From NCBI GenBank assembly GCA_902619615.1, contig CACNFD010000014.1, positions 1 through 44,881 of the forward strand: a stretch of DNA of 44,881 bases, written 5' to 3'. Position 1 is the stretch's first letter. Each line of letters opens with the position of its first letter. The notes beneath the pieces were generated by a model that saw only the letters and a list, made by a program, of their open reading frames with translations, had not been told where the DNA came from and searched no databases. Shown piece by piece: positions 33,597 through 43,303 of the stretch. This stretch comes from an uncultured SAR116 cluster alpha proteobacterium (GTDB lineage: Bacteria; Pseudomonadota; Alphaproteobacteria; Puniceispirillales; Marisalimonadaceae). A program made the position numbers and the translations under genes.

Positions 33597-34898
33597 ATGT
33601 CAAACGTTTCATCATCAGAAAAAAATAAAATTGTATTTAATGGCAAAGAAATGCAATTAAAAACGTTATCAGGTTCTGTCGGACCGGCTGTAGTAGATAT
33701 AAGATCACTTTATAGTGATCTTGGCATCTTTACCTATGATCCAGGATACGGATCAACTGGCTCATGTGAGTCAGGCATTACCTATATAGATGGAGAAAAA
33801 GGAATATTACTGCATAGGGGATATCCTATTGACCAATTAGCTGACAAAAGTAGTTTCTTAGAAGTTGCTTACTTGTTACTTAATGGTGACTTGCCAAAAA
33901 AACCAGAAAAAGATGAATTTGAGAATGCCATTACATACCATACTATGGTTCATGAACAATTAATCAATTTTTATAGAGGATTTAGACGCGATGCTCATCC
34001 AATGGCTATTATGGTTGGGGTTGTTGGGGCTCTTTCATCATTTTACCCTGATTCTACAAATATAAATGATCCGTATGAAAGACTAGTATCATCAAGAAGA
34101 ATGATTGCTAAAATTCCAACAATTGCAGCCATGGCTTATAAATACTCTTTAGGTCAACCATTTAATTATCCCCAAAATGATTTAACTTATTCAGAAAATT
34201 TTTTACATATGTGCTTTTCAGTTCCAGCTGAAAAATACAAAATAGATCCAATAATAGCAAGAGCTATGGATAAAATATTAATTTTGCATGCTGATCACGA
34301 ACAAAACGCTTCAACTTCAACTGTAAGGATTGCAGGATCCTCTGGAGCAAACCCCTTTGCATGTATTGCAGCTGGCATTGCATCATTATGGGGACCAGCT
34401 CATGGAGGTGCCAATGAAGCTGTTCTAAAAATGTTATCTGAGATAGGAACTGTGGATAGAATTGGTGAATTTATAAAAAAAGCTAAAGATAAGAAAGATC
34501 CTTTTAGATTATTTGGATTTGGTCATAGAGTTTACAAAAATTATGACCCAAGAGCAGCAGTAATGAGAGTGTCATGTCATGAAGTTTTAAATTTGTTAGG
34601 AATTAAAAGTGATCCACTCTTAGAAATAGCTATGGAGTTAGAAAAGATTGCTCTTAACGATGAATATTTTATTGAAAAAAAACTTTATCCTAATGTTGAC
34701 TTTTATTCAGGAATAATACTTAAGGCAATGGGTTTTCCAACAGATATGTTCACTGTACTATTTGCTGTAGCTAGAACAGTTGGATGGGTAGCTCAGTGGA
34801 ATGAAATGATTACTGATCCGGTTCAAAGAATAGGAAGACCAAGACAACTTTACACAGGTAATACTATTAGAAATTTTGTTGAATTAAAAAATAGATAA
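33597..34898 (+). CDS. gltA: Citrate synthase (type II)
   Basis: GltA condenses oxaloacetate and acetyl-CoA at the entry to the TCA cycle. The 433-residue product has the catalytic residues His269 (GPAHGGAN), His310 ([15 protein letters not shown]) and Asp368 (NVDFYSG), matching His264, His305 and Asp362 of the E. coli enzyme. [14 protein letters not shown] is the family signature. Its N-terminal extension of roughly 25 residues places it in the hexameric, NADH-sensitive type II group. The stop abuts the end of convergent lpxB. Confidence 0.97.
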   Translation: MSNVSSSEKNKIVFNGKEMQLKTLSGSVGPAVVDIRSLYSDLGIFTYDPGYGSTGSCESGITYIDGEKGILLHRGYPIDQLADKSSFLEVAYLLLNGDLPKKPEKDEFENAITYHTMVHEQLINFYRGFRRDAHPMAIMVGVVGALSSFYPDSTNINDPYERLVSSRRMIAKIPTIAAMAYKYSLGQPFNYPQNDLTYSENFLHMCFSVPAEKYKIDPIIARAMDKILILHADHEQNASTSTVRIAGSSGANPFACIAAGIASLWGPAHGGANEAVLKMLSEIGTVDRIGEFIKKAKDKKDPFRLFGFGHRVYKNYDPRAAVMRVSCHEVLNLLGIKSDPLLEIAMELEKIALNDEYFIEKKLYPNVDFYSGIILKAMGFPTDMFTVLFAVARTVGWVAQWNEMITDPVQRIGRPRQLYTGNTIRNFVELKNR

Positions 34899-34907
34899 TT
34901 ATCTATT
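34890..34907 (-). terminator. Possible terminator at the gltA/lpxB junction
   Basis: AATAGATAATTATCTATT is an 18-base perfect palindrome spanning the abutting stop codons of gltA and lpxB. On the minus strand it is followed by a short T run, so it could end the lpxB operon. The stem is nearly all A-T and overlaps both coding ends, so this is weak. Confidence 0.3.
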
Positions 34908-36107
34908 AAAACCTTCAATCAAATTACTTATCATTTTAGCTGCATTATTCGAAAAGTTTATTGAATTAGCATTCATGTAATTCATGTTTTGAAGTATCTT
35001 TTTTGAATGCTTTTTATATAAATTATTCTGATGTTCTAAATTTTTAATATAATTATATAAAAGTTTTTTTATTTGAACATGATTACATTTTTCTTGAAAA
35101 AGAAATGGAACCACAAATTCTCCTAGCAAAAAATTGGGTAATATCACATTCTTAAAATTCACCATTAACCTCCCTATTAAGGAACTCAAAAAATCAGTCT
35201 TATAGACAGCTATAGTTGGAATCTTAAATAATACTAATTCTAGAGTAATTGTTCCACTACAAGCAATAGCAACATTTGCATTTTTGAAAATTTCATAATT
35301 ATCTTCTAATATAATTACTTTTATTGAGTAATCATTCATATCATCAACTTTAGATAAGATTTTTGTATATTGAGTTTTTGTAGTTGGAATAATCCAATTT
35401 ATATTTTTAAATTGATGATGTGAATTTTGAATTAATTTAATAAATTCCGGAAATATATATTTTATTTCACTATTTCTACTTCCAGGCAGCAGTAAACAAT
35501 TTATATTTTTGGAGTTAGAACTGGAATAATTATTTAATTTATTGTCACTGGTTTTTTGTTCATATGCTAAATATTTTTCTATAATAGGATTCCCTAAATA
35601 AGTGCACTTAGTACCGTATTCTTTAAAAATATTTTCTTCAATTTTGTACAGACAAATTAATTCATTATGAAGGTTCTTCCATTTTTTTATTCTAGATTTA
35701 CCATAAGCCCATATTGTTGGTGGTACAAAATGAATTAAGGGACTTTTAAATGCAAAAATTTTAAAAGCTTTTTTAAGATTTTTTGCCAATGCTAGAGAAA
35801 AACCTTTTGTATCAACTGTTATTACTATATCAGGTTTTTCTTTAATAATAATTTTAATAATCTGATTAACATAATAATTAAGTTTTTTAAAATTGAGAAT
35901 TGTATTAAGAAAACCAATTATATTAAATTCATTTATATCATAAAGTGAATTTAATCCTTCTTTTTGCATTAATGGACCACCAACTCCAAAAAAATTAATA
36001 TTTTGATATTTTTTTTTTATTCCTTTCATAATACAAGAGCCTATATAATCCCCAGAAGACTCGCCTGCTAAAAGGAATATTTTTTTACATTTATTTTTTG
36101 AAGTCAT
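34899..36107 (-). CDS. lpxB: Lipid-A-disaccharide synthase
   Basis: LpxB is the glycosyltransferase that joins UDP-diacylglucosamine to lipid X to form the lipid A disaccharide. The 402-residue product shows FLLAGESSGDYIGSCIMKGIKK at the N-terminus, GVGGPLMQKEGL, the LpxB signature VDTKGFSLALAKNLKK (VDSPDF-type in other bacteria), PPTIWAYGKSRIKK, LPGSRNSEI, and ACSGTITLELVLFKIPTIAVYK. It is the last gene of the envelope operon, 18 bases after lpxI. Very AT-rich with many Lys and Asn codons, like its neighbours. Confidence 0.94.
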   Translation of the reverse strand: MTSKNKCKKIFLLAGESSGDYIGSCIMKGIKKKYQNINFFGVGGPLMQKEGLNSLYDINEFNIIGFLNTILNFKKLNYYVNQIIKIIIKEKPDIVITVDTKGFSLALAKNLKKAFKIFAFKSPLIHFVPPTIWAYGKSRIKKWKNLHNELICLYKIEENIFKEYGTKCTYLGNPIIEKYLAYEQKTSDNKLNNYSSSNSKNINCLLLPGSRNSEIKYIFPEFIKLIQNSHHQFKNINWIIPTTKTQYTKILSKVDDMNDYSIKVIILEDNYEIFKNANVAIACSGTITLELVLFKIPTIAVYKTDFLSSLIGRLMVNFKNVILPNFLLGEFVVPFLFQEKCNHVQIKKLLYNYIKNLEHQNNLYKKHSKKILQNMNYMNANSINFSNNAAKMISNLIEGFNR

Positions 36108-36125
36108 TTTAATGTGATAAAATTA

Positions 36126-36935
36126 TTAAATTGCATAAATGCACAACTTATTATTATTAAGATAAGTTTTAACTTCTCGAAGGTCTATTATCAAAGTACC
36201 TGTGGAAGATAGAACAATTGAACTAAATCCAAACTCTTTACATTTTTTTACAGTCTCTAAACCAATTACTGGCAAATCCATATTAGAAATTTGATTAAGT
36301 TTAGGTATTTTTATTAATACTGGTCCAAAATCACTAGAATTAAAATAATTTTTATATAAATTTCCTGCCCTATTTATCATAGAATTAGTTCCTTCTAATG
36401 CTTCGATTCCATAAACTAGTTTATTATTAATCACAACTGATTGACCAACATCAAATTTTGACATTGTATTTAGTAAATCAACACCAAATTTACTATTTTC
36501 TAATACAAATTCCTTTTGTTTTTTTGAAAAATTTTCTTCTTTGTAAAATCCTTTTGTAAAGAAACAATCATTTAAAATTGATGAAACAGGAAGTATCTTA
36601 AATCCATTATCAATAAAAAAATTTTGGACAAATATTAATGCTGAATTATCACCCAAAGAGGATGTTTTGCAAATTAATGGATGATCTAATTTTTTAGATA
36701 CTATTTCTTCGCTTGAAATTCTATCGATTTTTCCAGCCATCACCAGGTGACTTATATTATTATACTTGAGAATAGAGAGCCAACTATTAGGCTCTGATAA
36801 TGATACAATTGCACTTTTATTTGAAAATGAACTAGGGCATGAATGCTTATCTATACATAACACAAAAGCATCTTGATTTTGTTTCGCTATTTGTATTGGC
36901 AAATCACCACTACCAGCAATTAAGGCTATTCTCAT
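36126..36935 (-). CDS. lpxI: UDP-2,3-diacylglucosamine pyrophosphatase LpxI
   Basis: LpxI hydrolyses UDP-2,3-diacylglucosamine to lipid X, the step done by LpxH in enteric bacteria. The 269-residue product begins RIALIAGSGDLPIQIAKQ, has SHLVMAGKIDR, SLGDNSALIFVQNFF, IEALEGTNSMINRAG, and LPVIGLETVKKC, all characteristic of LpxI (formerly DUF1009). The Asp of MDLPVIG near residue 220 corresponds to the catalytic aspartate of the family. It overlaps lpxA by one base and sits between lpxA and lpxB, exactly where the pathway needs it. LpxI use fits an alphaproteobacterium. Confidence 0.95.
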   Translation of the reverse strand: MRIALIAGSGDLPIQIAKQNQDAFVLCIDKHSCPSSFSNKSAIVSLSEPNSWLSILKYNNISHLVMAGKIDRISSEEIVSKKLDHPLICKTSSLGDNSALIFVQNFFIDNGFKILPVSSILNDCFFTKGFYKEENFSKKQKEFVLENSKFGVDLLNTMSKFDVGQSVVINNKLVYGIEALEGTNSMINRAGNLYKNYFNSSDFGPVLIKIPKLNQISNMDLPVIGLETVKKCKEFGFSSIVLSSTGTLIIDLREVKTYLNNNKLCIYAI

Positions 36936-37735
36936 TAATGTTTTCCCATTTTAGGATGAACAAGAGGTCTATTTAAATTTTTTTTAAGAAAATTTAAAAT
37001 TTCTTTTACTAATTTATTTTTATTATAAGTCTCACTAACTTCTAACAACCTTTCATTAAAAGTACCCTCAGGAGCAAATAAAAGTCTATACACATTTCTG
37101 AGCATTTTAATATCCTCTTTTTTAAACTTCCTTCTTTTTAACCCAACTAAATTTAATCCACTAAGATAACCCCTACTTCCAATAACTGATGTAAAAGGTA
37201 TAACGTCACCATCTATTGTAGTTCCAGCTCCTATAATAGCATGTTGACCAATTCTACAATATTGATGAACTGCACTTTGACCACCTAAATATACATAATC
37301 TGAGATCTCAACATGACCTCCAATGACTGCATTGTTTACAAATACAACATTATTTCCAACCAAACAATCATGAGCTACATGTGAACCAACCATAAAAAAT
37401 CCATTATTACCAATAATAGTTTTTTTTGTACCCACATTTGTTCCTGGATGAATGGTTACATGCTCTCTAAAAACATTGTCATTACCTATAATAAGTTTCG
37501 TTGTTTCTCCTTCATATTTTAAATGTTGAGGATTTGAACCTATTACAGAAAATGAATAAATCTCATTATTCACACCAATAATTGTATTTCCGTCTATCAC
37601 AACATGTGAATGAACTCTAGAATTATCTCCTAACTTTACATTTGGACCTATAATAGAAAAGGGACCAACACCAACATTTTTCCCAATCTTACACCCCTTA
37701 TGAATTATTGATGATGGGTGTATAAAGTTATTCAT
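36935..37735 (-). CDS. lpxA: UDP-N-acetylglucosamine acyltransferase
   Basis: LpxA transfers a 3-hydroxyacyl chain from ACP to the 3-OH of UDP-GlcNAc, the first step of lipid A. The 266-residue left-handed beta-helix is built from hexapeptide repeats (IHPSSIIHKGCKIGKNVGVG onward). The catalytic histidine is His122 in SHVAHDC (His125 in E. coli). REHVTIHPGT and NLVGLKRRKFKKEDI, the start of the helical C-terminal domain, are family hallmarks. The chain-length selectivity cannot be judged from sequence alone. It overlaps fabZ by four bases. Confidence 0.96.
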   Translation of the reverse strand: MNNFIHPSSIIHKGCKIGKNVGVGPFSIIGPNVKLGDNSRVHSHVVIDGNTIIGVNNEIYSFSVIGSNPQHLKYEGETTKLIIGNDNVFREHVTIHPGTNVGTKKTIIGNNGFFMVGSHVAHDCLVGNNVVFVNNAVIGGHVEISDYVYLGGQSAVHQYCRIGQHAIIGAGTTIDGDVIPFTSVIGSRGYLSGLNLVGLKRRKFKKEDIKMLRNVYRLLFAPEGTFNERLLEVSETYNKNKLVKEILNFLKKNLNRPLVHPKMGKH

Positions 37736-38211
37736 TTTGCTTTTTCCTGATGAACAAGCATTGCAGAAAATTCTGAAGATGCTACTAATTGATTTTGAAT
37801 AAAAGCTTCACCATTGAATTTATACAAAGAACGTTTAGAAGAAATAAGTTTTATTTTTAAAAAAAGTTCATTTCCGGGCGTTACAGGTTTACGAAACTTA
37901 GCTTTTTCAATCCCAGTAAAGAAAACTAGATTATTAAGGGATAACGATTTGTCTCCATATGATATTAAGCATGCTGCTGTTTGTGCCATGGATTCTAAAA
38001 TTAAAACTCCAGGCATTACAGGATATTCAGGGAAATGTCCAACAAAATATGGTTCATTATATGTTACAGATTTAATACCTGTAATAGATTTATTTATAAT
38101 TATATTTGTAACCTTATCAATTAATAAAAAGGGGTGTCTGTGAGGTATTAATTTAATTATATCATTGTGTAAAAGTGTTATTATTTCTCCACTATTATCT
38201 CTAAGAATCAT
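37732..38211 (-). CDS. fabZ: 3-hydroxyacyl-ACP dehydratase FabZ
   Basis: FabZ dehydrates 3-hydroxyacyl-ACP in fatty acid elongation, competing with LpxA and LpxD for the same acyl pool. The product (159 residues) has PHRHPFLLIDKV, the catalytic His59 in VGHFPEYPVMPGV and Glu73 in LILESMAQ. I place the start at the ATG at 38211, one base after the lpxD stop. An in-frame reading from 38298 would add 29 residues that overlap the end of lpxD and are unlike FabZ. Confidence 0.95.
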   Translation of the reverse strand: MILRDNSGEIITLLHNDIIKLIPHRHPFLLIDKVTNIIINKSITGIKSVTYNEPYFVGHFPEYPVMPGVLILESMAQTAACLISYGDKSLSLNNLVFFTGIEKAKFRKPVTPGNELFLKIKLISSKRSLYKFNGEAFIQNQLVASSEFSAMLVHQEKAK

Positions 38212-38212
38212 A

Positions 38213-39265
38213 TTATTTTTTCTTTCTTTTTTTGTTATGCATTCTTTGTGATACAACAAGCCTTTTCCAACTATTAATATCTTGAGCTGGACTTCCACCT
38301 AAATTACTACCATCAGGAAAGCTATTGAAAACTTTGGAAGCACCCGCAATAATGGAATTTTTACCAATCGTTACATTATCTCTAATACTTACATCTCCAC
38401 CCAAGACTACATTCTTTTTTAAAAAAACTGACCCTGACAAACCAACTTGACCTGCTAAAATGCAGTAATCTTCTATAATACAGTTATGACCAATATGAAC
38501 TTGGTTATCAATCATGACATACTTACCTATTGAAGTATTGTCAATTAAACCTCGATCAATAGTACAACCTGATCCAATATTAGTACCTTCACCAATTTTA
38601 AGACCTCCAATATGTGGTATCAATTTTGTTCTAGGCCCAATAGGAACAAAACCAAATCCTGCTTTTCCTAAAACAGAATTGTGAGCAACAACAACTTTTT
38701 TATCCATTATTGTGCATTCAATTACAACTCCAGCACCAATGAAACAATTTTTCCCAATTTTACAATTTGCAGAAATGCTAACTCGTTCAGATACATGTGT
38801 ATTATCTTCAATAATTACACCCTCAGCAATTTTAGTAAATTCACCTATAAATACATTTTTACCAATTTTTGCAGTTTTATGAATGCTTGATAAAGGATGA
38901 ATGTTTTTGTGATTATTTTTACTACAATTTTTTTCAAAATATGTCTGCAAAATATCTGAAAACCCTTTTTTTGGTTGATTAAATGGAATTTTAATGATGT
39001 CATTGTGTAATAGTTTGACATTTTCCTTTTTCACAATACAAATACCAGAGGAAACTTTCTTAAAATTACTATTAATATTTATTAAAAAAGATAATTTGTT
39101 TTTTTTTAAATTTTCAAAAGAAACAAAGTCTTCAACAAAATTTTTTTCAAGTAAATCTTTGTTTTTGGAATTTTGTAAAAAAAATTCATTTTGAGAAATA
39201 TTAAGAATGTCCAAGATATCTAATAATTTAATTTTATAATCTATTTTAAAAAAATTTTTATTCAT
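38213..39265 (-). CDS. lpxD: UDP-3-O-(3-hydroxyacyl)glucosamine N-acyltransferase
   Basis: LpxD adds the second hydroxyacyl chain, to the 2-amino group of the UDP-sugar. The 350-residue protein has an N-terminal uridine-binding domain (about 1-110) and then a left-handed beta-helix of hexapeptide repeats. LIPHIGGLKIGEGTNIGSGCTIDRG and MIDNQVHIGHNCIIEDYC, with the catalytic His in the second, are the LpxD signatures. The C-terminus is short and basic (HNKKRKKK). It starts 10 bases after the Skp-like gene and ends one base before fabZ. Confidence 0.94.
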   Translation of the reverse strand: MNKNFFKIDYKIKLLDILDILNISQNEFFLQNSKNKDLLEKNFVEDFVSFENLKKNKLSFLININSNFKKVSSGICIVKKENVKLLHNDIIKIPFNQPKKGFSDILQTYFEKNCSKNNHKNIHPLSSIHKTAKIGKNVFIGEFTKIAEGVIIEDNTHVSERVSISANCKIGKNCFIGAGVVIECTIMDKKVVVAHNSVLGKAGFGFVPIGPRTKLIPHIGGLKIGEGTNIGSGCTIDRGLIDNTSIGKYVMIDNQVHIGHNCIIEDYCILAGQVGLSGSVFLKKNVVLGGDVSIRDNVTIGKNSIIAGASKVFNSFPDGSNLGGSPAQDINSWKRLVVSQRMHNKKRKKK

Positions 39266-39275
39266 TTTTATTAAA

Positions 39276-39884
39276 CTATTCAGGCGATGTAATTATAATT
39301 TTCATAGATTTTGTTTTATTATTAAACAATTCAAGAACTTCAAGAGTGAAATCACTATTTGTATCATTAAATAGAAAAACATTCTCTTTAAGTAATACAA
39401 TATTAATATTTTTTTTTATTGAAACATCTTTTATTATTTGAGCTAATAAATCCTTAATATCTTTTTGAATTTTTTGGAACGATTTATTTAGCAACACACG
39501 TTCTTCTTTGTACTTCTTTTGAGTATTGAATACTTCATTTTTAAATAACTTTAATTTATTTTTATATTCTAATTCAGATAAATTATTTTTACTTTTTTTT
39601 ATATTTTCTTCTTTGTTATTTAAGTATTGTTGTTTTTTTTTTATTTTCTCATTAATTTCTTTTTCAAGAGACAAAAATTTATTACCCAACAATTTCATTG
39701 CATTGGATTTTTTTAGTATAAATCTAAAATCAATAATGCCAATTTTATTAGCATCAACGATACTGGAAATTTTGATATTATTTTTAATTTCAAACAAATA
39801 GTCATCACAAAAATTATTGTCGTGATAGTCATTTAGTTGTTTATATATTATATTTGAAAAAACCAACATATCTGTAAAAAGCAT
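39276..39884 (-). CDS. skp: OmpH/Skp-like periplasmic chaperone homologue lacking a clear signal peptide
   Basis: The position between bamA and lpxD and the sequence KIGIIDFRFILKKSNAMKLLGNKF followed by a long charged coiled coil (about 70-150) identify a Skp/OmpH homologue, a chaperone for outer-membrane proteins. The 202-residue product is odd at its N-terminus. About 45 residues rich in Asn, Asp and Lys precede the Skp core, and I see no Lys/Arg-plus-hydrophobic export signal; only a short, weakly hydrophobic patch (MLVFSNIIY) is present. The other two frames near the start close quickly, so a simple frameshift is not the explanation. The family call is fair, periplasmic location uncertain. 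Confidence 0.75.
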   Translation of the reverse strand: MLFTDMLVFSNIIYKQLNDYHDNNFCDDYLFEIKNNIKISSIVDANKIGIIDFRFILKKSNAMKLLGNKFLSLEKEINEKIKKKQQYLNNKEENIKKSKNNLSELEYKNKLKLFKNEVFNTQKKYKEERVLLNKSFQKIQKDIKDLLAQIIKDVSIKKNINIVLLKENVFLFNDTNSDFTLEVLELFNNKTKSMKIIITSPE

Positions 39885-39905
39885 TTAAAATCCAATACGA
39901 AATAA

Positions 39906-42191
39906 TTAAAAACTTGTACCTATGGAAAATTGAAAATTCTCTTCAACATCATAATCTTTACTTTCTAATGGGAATCCCCAAATCATCTCTAAAGGCCCAA
40001 CTGGCGTTGACATTGACATTCCAAAACCATTTGTAATTCTTGGTTGACTGTCATCAAACCCTTGCACTCCAGACTTATAATCGGTACCCCAGAGTGAACC
40101 TATGTCGGAAAAAACAAACCATTTTAATCCAGTATCTTCGGGCATAAATTTATCTGATTTCATCTCAAATGATATATTATAATAATTATTTCCACCTACT
40201 GCCTGATTATTACCAGTGTCACGGGGACCAATGCCAGCTTTATCAAAACCTCTCAAAGTTTTTCCTCCAAATAAAAATCTGTTGGAAGAAGTGATTTTAT
40301 CTTTAAAGGCAGTAACAAAACCTGCTCCTGCTTTGAAACCAAAAATATATTCTCCATAATCAATAGGATAAAATGTTTTTATATTAAATACTGATTTGTA
40401 GAAATTGGAATCACCACCAATTCCAGCTAAAGTGTTTTCAAAACGCCATTTATAACCAGTTGTAGGTTCAAAAAAACTATCTATAGTATCCTTAGAAAAA
40501 CTGTGGGTGATAGATGAAGTTTTAATCTCAATCCCTTCTTCTCCAGTTATGGATGAAGCCGTAGAAGAACTAGATGTGGTGGTTTCAGAAGTAGTGAATT
40601 TATATTTTAACATTTGGGCAAGATCACTAGATTTAAAACCAATACCAAAATCAATTCCTGTACTATTAGACTTCACATCTCCTTTAGAATTTTCAGTTTG
40701 CTCATCAAAAACATTACCAAAAAGAGAAAGATGTCTATCTAAAAAATAAGGTTCTGTTATTCCAACTCTATAAGTAGTTTTTTGTGAAGATAGATTTGCT
40801 GTTAAATTAACTTTTTTTCCTTCACCAAGAAAATTTCTTTCTTTTAAACCAAAATTTATGGATGTGTCATTTAACGAAGAATATCCGACGCCAAAACTAA
40901 CAGAACCAGTGTTCATTTCTTTCACATTAATTAATATATCAACAGAGTTATTAAAGGTATTTGAATCTTGTAATTTGTAATTTACAAACTCAAAGTACCC
41001 TAATCTTTTAATTGATTTTATAGATGAATTAAGTTTACCTTTATTGAAAGGATCTCCTTCTAACAAAGATAATTCTCTTCTAATAACACTATCTTTAGTC
41101 CTAGTGTTGCCATGAATAATTATTTTATTAACGTATTTTTCATTACCTTCAGTAATATTAAATTTTATGTTGACAAGGTTTTTAGATTTTTTAATGGATG
41201 GAACCACTCTTATAAAACTATAACCATTATTTTCAAAATAATTAATTAAAAATTTTTGGGACTCTTCTAAAGCTTTCGAGTTAAAAAAATCTCCTTTTTT
41301 AAGAAATAATTCTTCTAAAAGAGATTTATTCTTCTTATTATCAAGCAAAGTAGTAAAGATTTCAATATTTTTTATAGTATACCTTTGACCTTCACTTACT
41401 ATAAAATTTATATTAAAACCTGAAAGATCTGGAAGAAGGTCACCTCTTGCAACTTTAACATTAAAATCAATATAACCTCTTTTATTATAAAATTCTCTTA
41501 GTTTTTCTTTGTCATACTCCAAACGTTCAGGAATAAATTTATTAGAACCAAAAATTTTATACCAAGCGTCCTCTTTGGTAGAGATATTTGACTTTAATTC
41601 ATTATTAGAAAAAATTTTATTTCCTTCGAAATTAATATTTTTTACAACAAGAAGAGAACCTTCAATAATTTCAAAGATTAAATTAACTCTTCCTTCACTA
41701 ATTTCTACCTTTTTAATTGTAACTTCAGCTAAGTAACGACCTATTTTTTGATATTCAGTTTTTATATTTTCCAATGAGTCATTTAAGATGCTTTTGTTAA
41801 AAACATCTCGAGTATTTATAGAGATTATTTTTTTTAAAGTTTCATTGTCTAATAAATCATTCCCAGTAAATGATATTTCATTTATCACAGGATATTCTTC
41901 AACATTAATTTCTAATATATCATTATTTATATTCAAATTAATTTTTGAGAACATACCTGTACTATATAAATCTTTTGTGAATTTATTTAAAACATCATTA
42001 TTAATAATAGCACTTTGATAGTCTGGTAAATATTTAAGTATAAACGATTCAGATAACCTTTTTTCTCCCTTAATTATAACCTTTTTAATATCGATTTGGT
42101 CAGCGTAGCTAAATGAAAATTTGAATAATATACCGATAATAAATAAATATTTATTTATAAATATAAAATTTTTAAAAAAATTTAACATCAT
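39906..42191 (-). CDS. bamA: Outer membrane protein assembly factor BamA
   Basis: BamA is the central beta-barrel of the machine that folds outer-membrane proteins. The 761-residue product has a signal peptide ending near SYA-DQ (about residue 30), five POTRA domains (about 32-425; e.g. INEISFTGNDLLD, VKNINFEGNKIFSNNELK, VNKIIIHGNTRTKDSVIRRELSLLEGD), and a C-terminal barrel with the RGF motif in TLRGFDKAGIGPRD that contacts the barrel interior. It ends with an aromatic FSIGTSF, as outer-membrane barrels do. Length is normal. It follows rseP by 40 bases and precedes the Skp-like gene by 21. Confidence 0.96.
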   Translation of the reverse strand: MMLNFFKNFIFINKYLFIIGILFKFSFSYADQIDIKKVIIKGEKRLSESFILKYLPDYQSAIINNDVLNKFTKDLYSTGMFSKINLNINNDILEINVEEYPVINEISFTGNDLLDNETLKKIISINTRDVFNKSILNDSLENIKTEYQKIGRYLAEVTIKKVEISEGRVNLIFEIIEGSLLVVKNINFEGNKIFSNNELKSNISTKEDAWYKIFGSNKFIPERLEYDKEKLREFYNKRGYIDFNVKVARGDLLPDLSGFNINFIVSEGQRYTIKNIEIFTTLLDNKKNKSLLEELFLKKGDFFNSKALEESQKFLINYFENNGYSFIRVVPSIKKSKNLVNIKFNITEGNEKYVNKIIIHGNTRTKDSVIRRELSLLEGDPFNKGKLNSSIKSIKRLGYFEFVNYKLQDSNTFNNSVDILINVKEMNTGSVSFGVGYSSLNDTSINFGLKERNFLGEGKKVNLTANLSSQKTTYRVGITEPYFLDRHLSLFGNVFDEQTENSKGDVKSNSTGIDFGIGFKSSDLAQMLKYKFTTSETTTSSSSTASSITGEEGIEIKTSSITHSFSKDTIDSFFEPTTGYKWRFENTLAGIGGDSNFYKSVFNIKTFYPIDYGEYIFGFKAGAGFVTAFKDKITSSNRFLFGGKTLRGFDKAGIGPRDTGNNQAVGGNNYYNISFEMKSDKFMPEDTGLKWFVFSDIGSLWGTDYKSGVQGFDDSQPRITNGFGMSMSTPVGPLEMIWGFPLESKDYDVEENFQFSIGTSF

Positions 42192-42231
42192 ATTATTTTA
42201 TATTCTTTTTTGCTAATGTATAGTATTTATA

Positions 42232-43302
42232 TTAAAACCCTAAATCAAAAGCAGTGACAAGTATCATCAGCGAAATTATAAATAAAAATCCAAACTGCAA
42301 TAAAAATAATTGTATTTTTCCAGATAAAGGTTTTTTAAATATAAGTTCATAAGTAAAAATCATAATATACCCTCCGTCCAAAGCAGGTATAGGTAATAAA
42401 TTTATTAATCCTAAGTTAATAGATAAAATAGCCATTAAAAAAATTAAAGACGATAAACCTCTATCTAAACTAGATCCAGAGATCTTAGCTATGCCAATAG
42501 GACCCATTATATCTTTTTTATCAACTTCCAAAAATAAGAGTGATTTTAAACCTTTCAACCATTCATAAGTCATGTTCACAGAATCTATTAAACCGAAATG
42601 TAGTGCAGGTAAAATTGTTAACTTTTTTAACTCTGGCGGAACAGCTGTAACACCAATTCTACCTAAAATTTTTCTTGAATTTTTATCGTAAAATTCATTA
42701 GGAACAATGGTAATAAATAAAATATTATCATTTCTTAAAATCTCAAAAGAAAGAGATTTATTTGGATTATTTTCAACAATATTTTTAATTTCATAAAAAT
42801 CACTAATTTTCTGTTCATTTATACTTAAAATTTTATCACCAGATACTATGCCTGATTTTATAGCAGGCTTAGAAGCTATAACTTCATTAATTATTGGAGG
42901 TGAAACATATCTTCCATTAAAAAAGTAAAGACCTATAATTAATAAACAACCTAAAATTAGGTTGGCTAGGGGGCCAGATAAAACTATTAAAAATCTAGAA
43001 AACAAACTTGCTTTCAAAAAAGCATCCTTGTCAAATGCTTTTTTTTCAGTTTCTTTATAAATATTAACAAGCTCACCTTTCATTTTGACATAACCACCTA
43101 ACGGTATTAAGGAGAATTTCCATCTAGTATTGTTTTTATCAGTATAACCAAATATCTCTGGACCAAAACCTATTGAAAAAGATTCAACTTTAACACCAGA
43201 TTTAATTGCCGCATAATAATGTCCAAGCTCATGGAAAAAAACTAATGGAGTTAAAACAATAAAAAATCCTATAAATGAAATTATGAAACTATTATCAAAC
43301 AT
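42232..43302 (-). CDS. rseP: Site-2 intramembrane zinc protease RseP
   Basis: RseP cuts membrane-bound anti-sigma factors and leftover signal peptides. The 356-residue product has the zinc site HELGH (His24, Glu25, His28) in the first helix, a PDZ domain (about 130-200; GIVSGDKILSINEQKI), and the second zinc/active motif NLLPIPALDGG in the last part, with flanking helices. A single PDZ domain is visible. It lies between dxr and bamA, the usual place for rseP. The ATG at 43302 is one base after the dxr stop. Confidence 0.94.
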   Translation of the reverse strand: MFDNSFIISFIGFFIVLTPLVFFHELGHYYAAIKSGVKVESFSIGFGPEIFGYTDKNNTRWKFSLIPLGGYVKMKGELVNIYKETEKKAFDKDAFLKASLFSRFLIVLSGPLANLILGCLLIIGLYFFNGRYVSPPIINEVIASKPAIKSGIVSGDKILSINEQKISDFYEIKNIVENNPNKSLSFEILRNDNILFITIVPNEFYDKNSRKILGRIGVTAVPPELKKLTILPALHFGLIDSVNMTYEWLKGLKSLLFLEVDKKDIMGPIGIAKISGSSLDRGLSSLIFLMAILSINLGLINLLPIPALDGGYIMIFTYELIFKKPLSGKIQLFLLQFGFLFIISLMILVTAFDLGF

Positions 43303-43303
43303 T

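Noticed and set aside
34890-34907. Perfect 18-base palindrome at the gltA/lpxB junction as an operator
   Set aside because: It is formed largely by A-T bases and by the two abutting stop codons with similar last codons. It is kept only as a weak terminator candidate.
38212-38298. N-terminal extension of FabZ
   Set aside because: The 29 added residues overlap the end of lpxD in another frame and have no FabZ similarity; ATG 38211 fits the family start.
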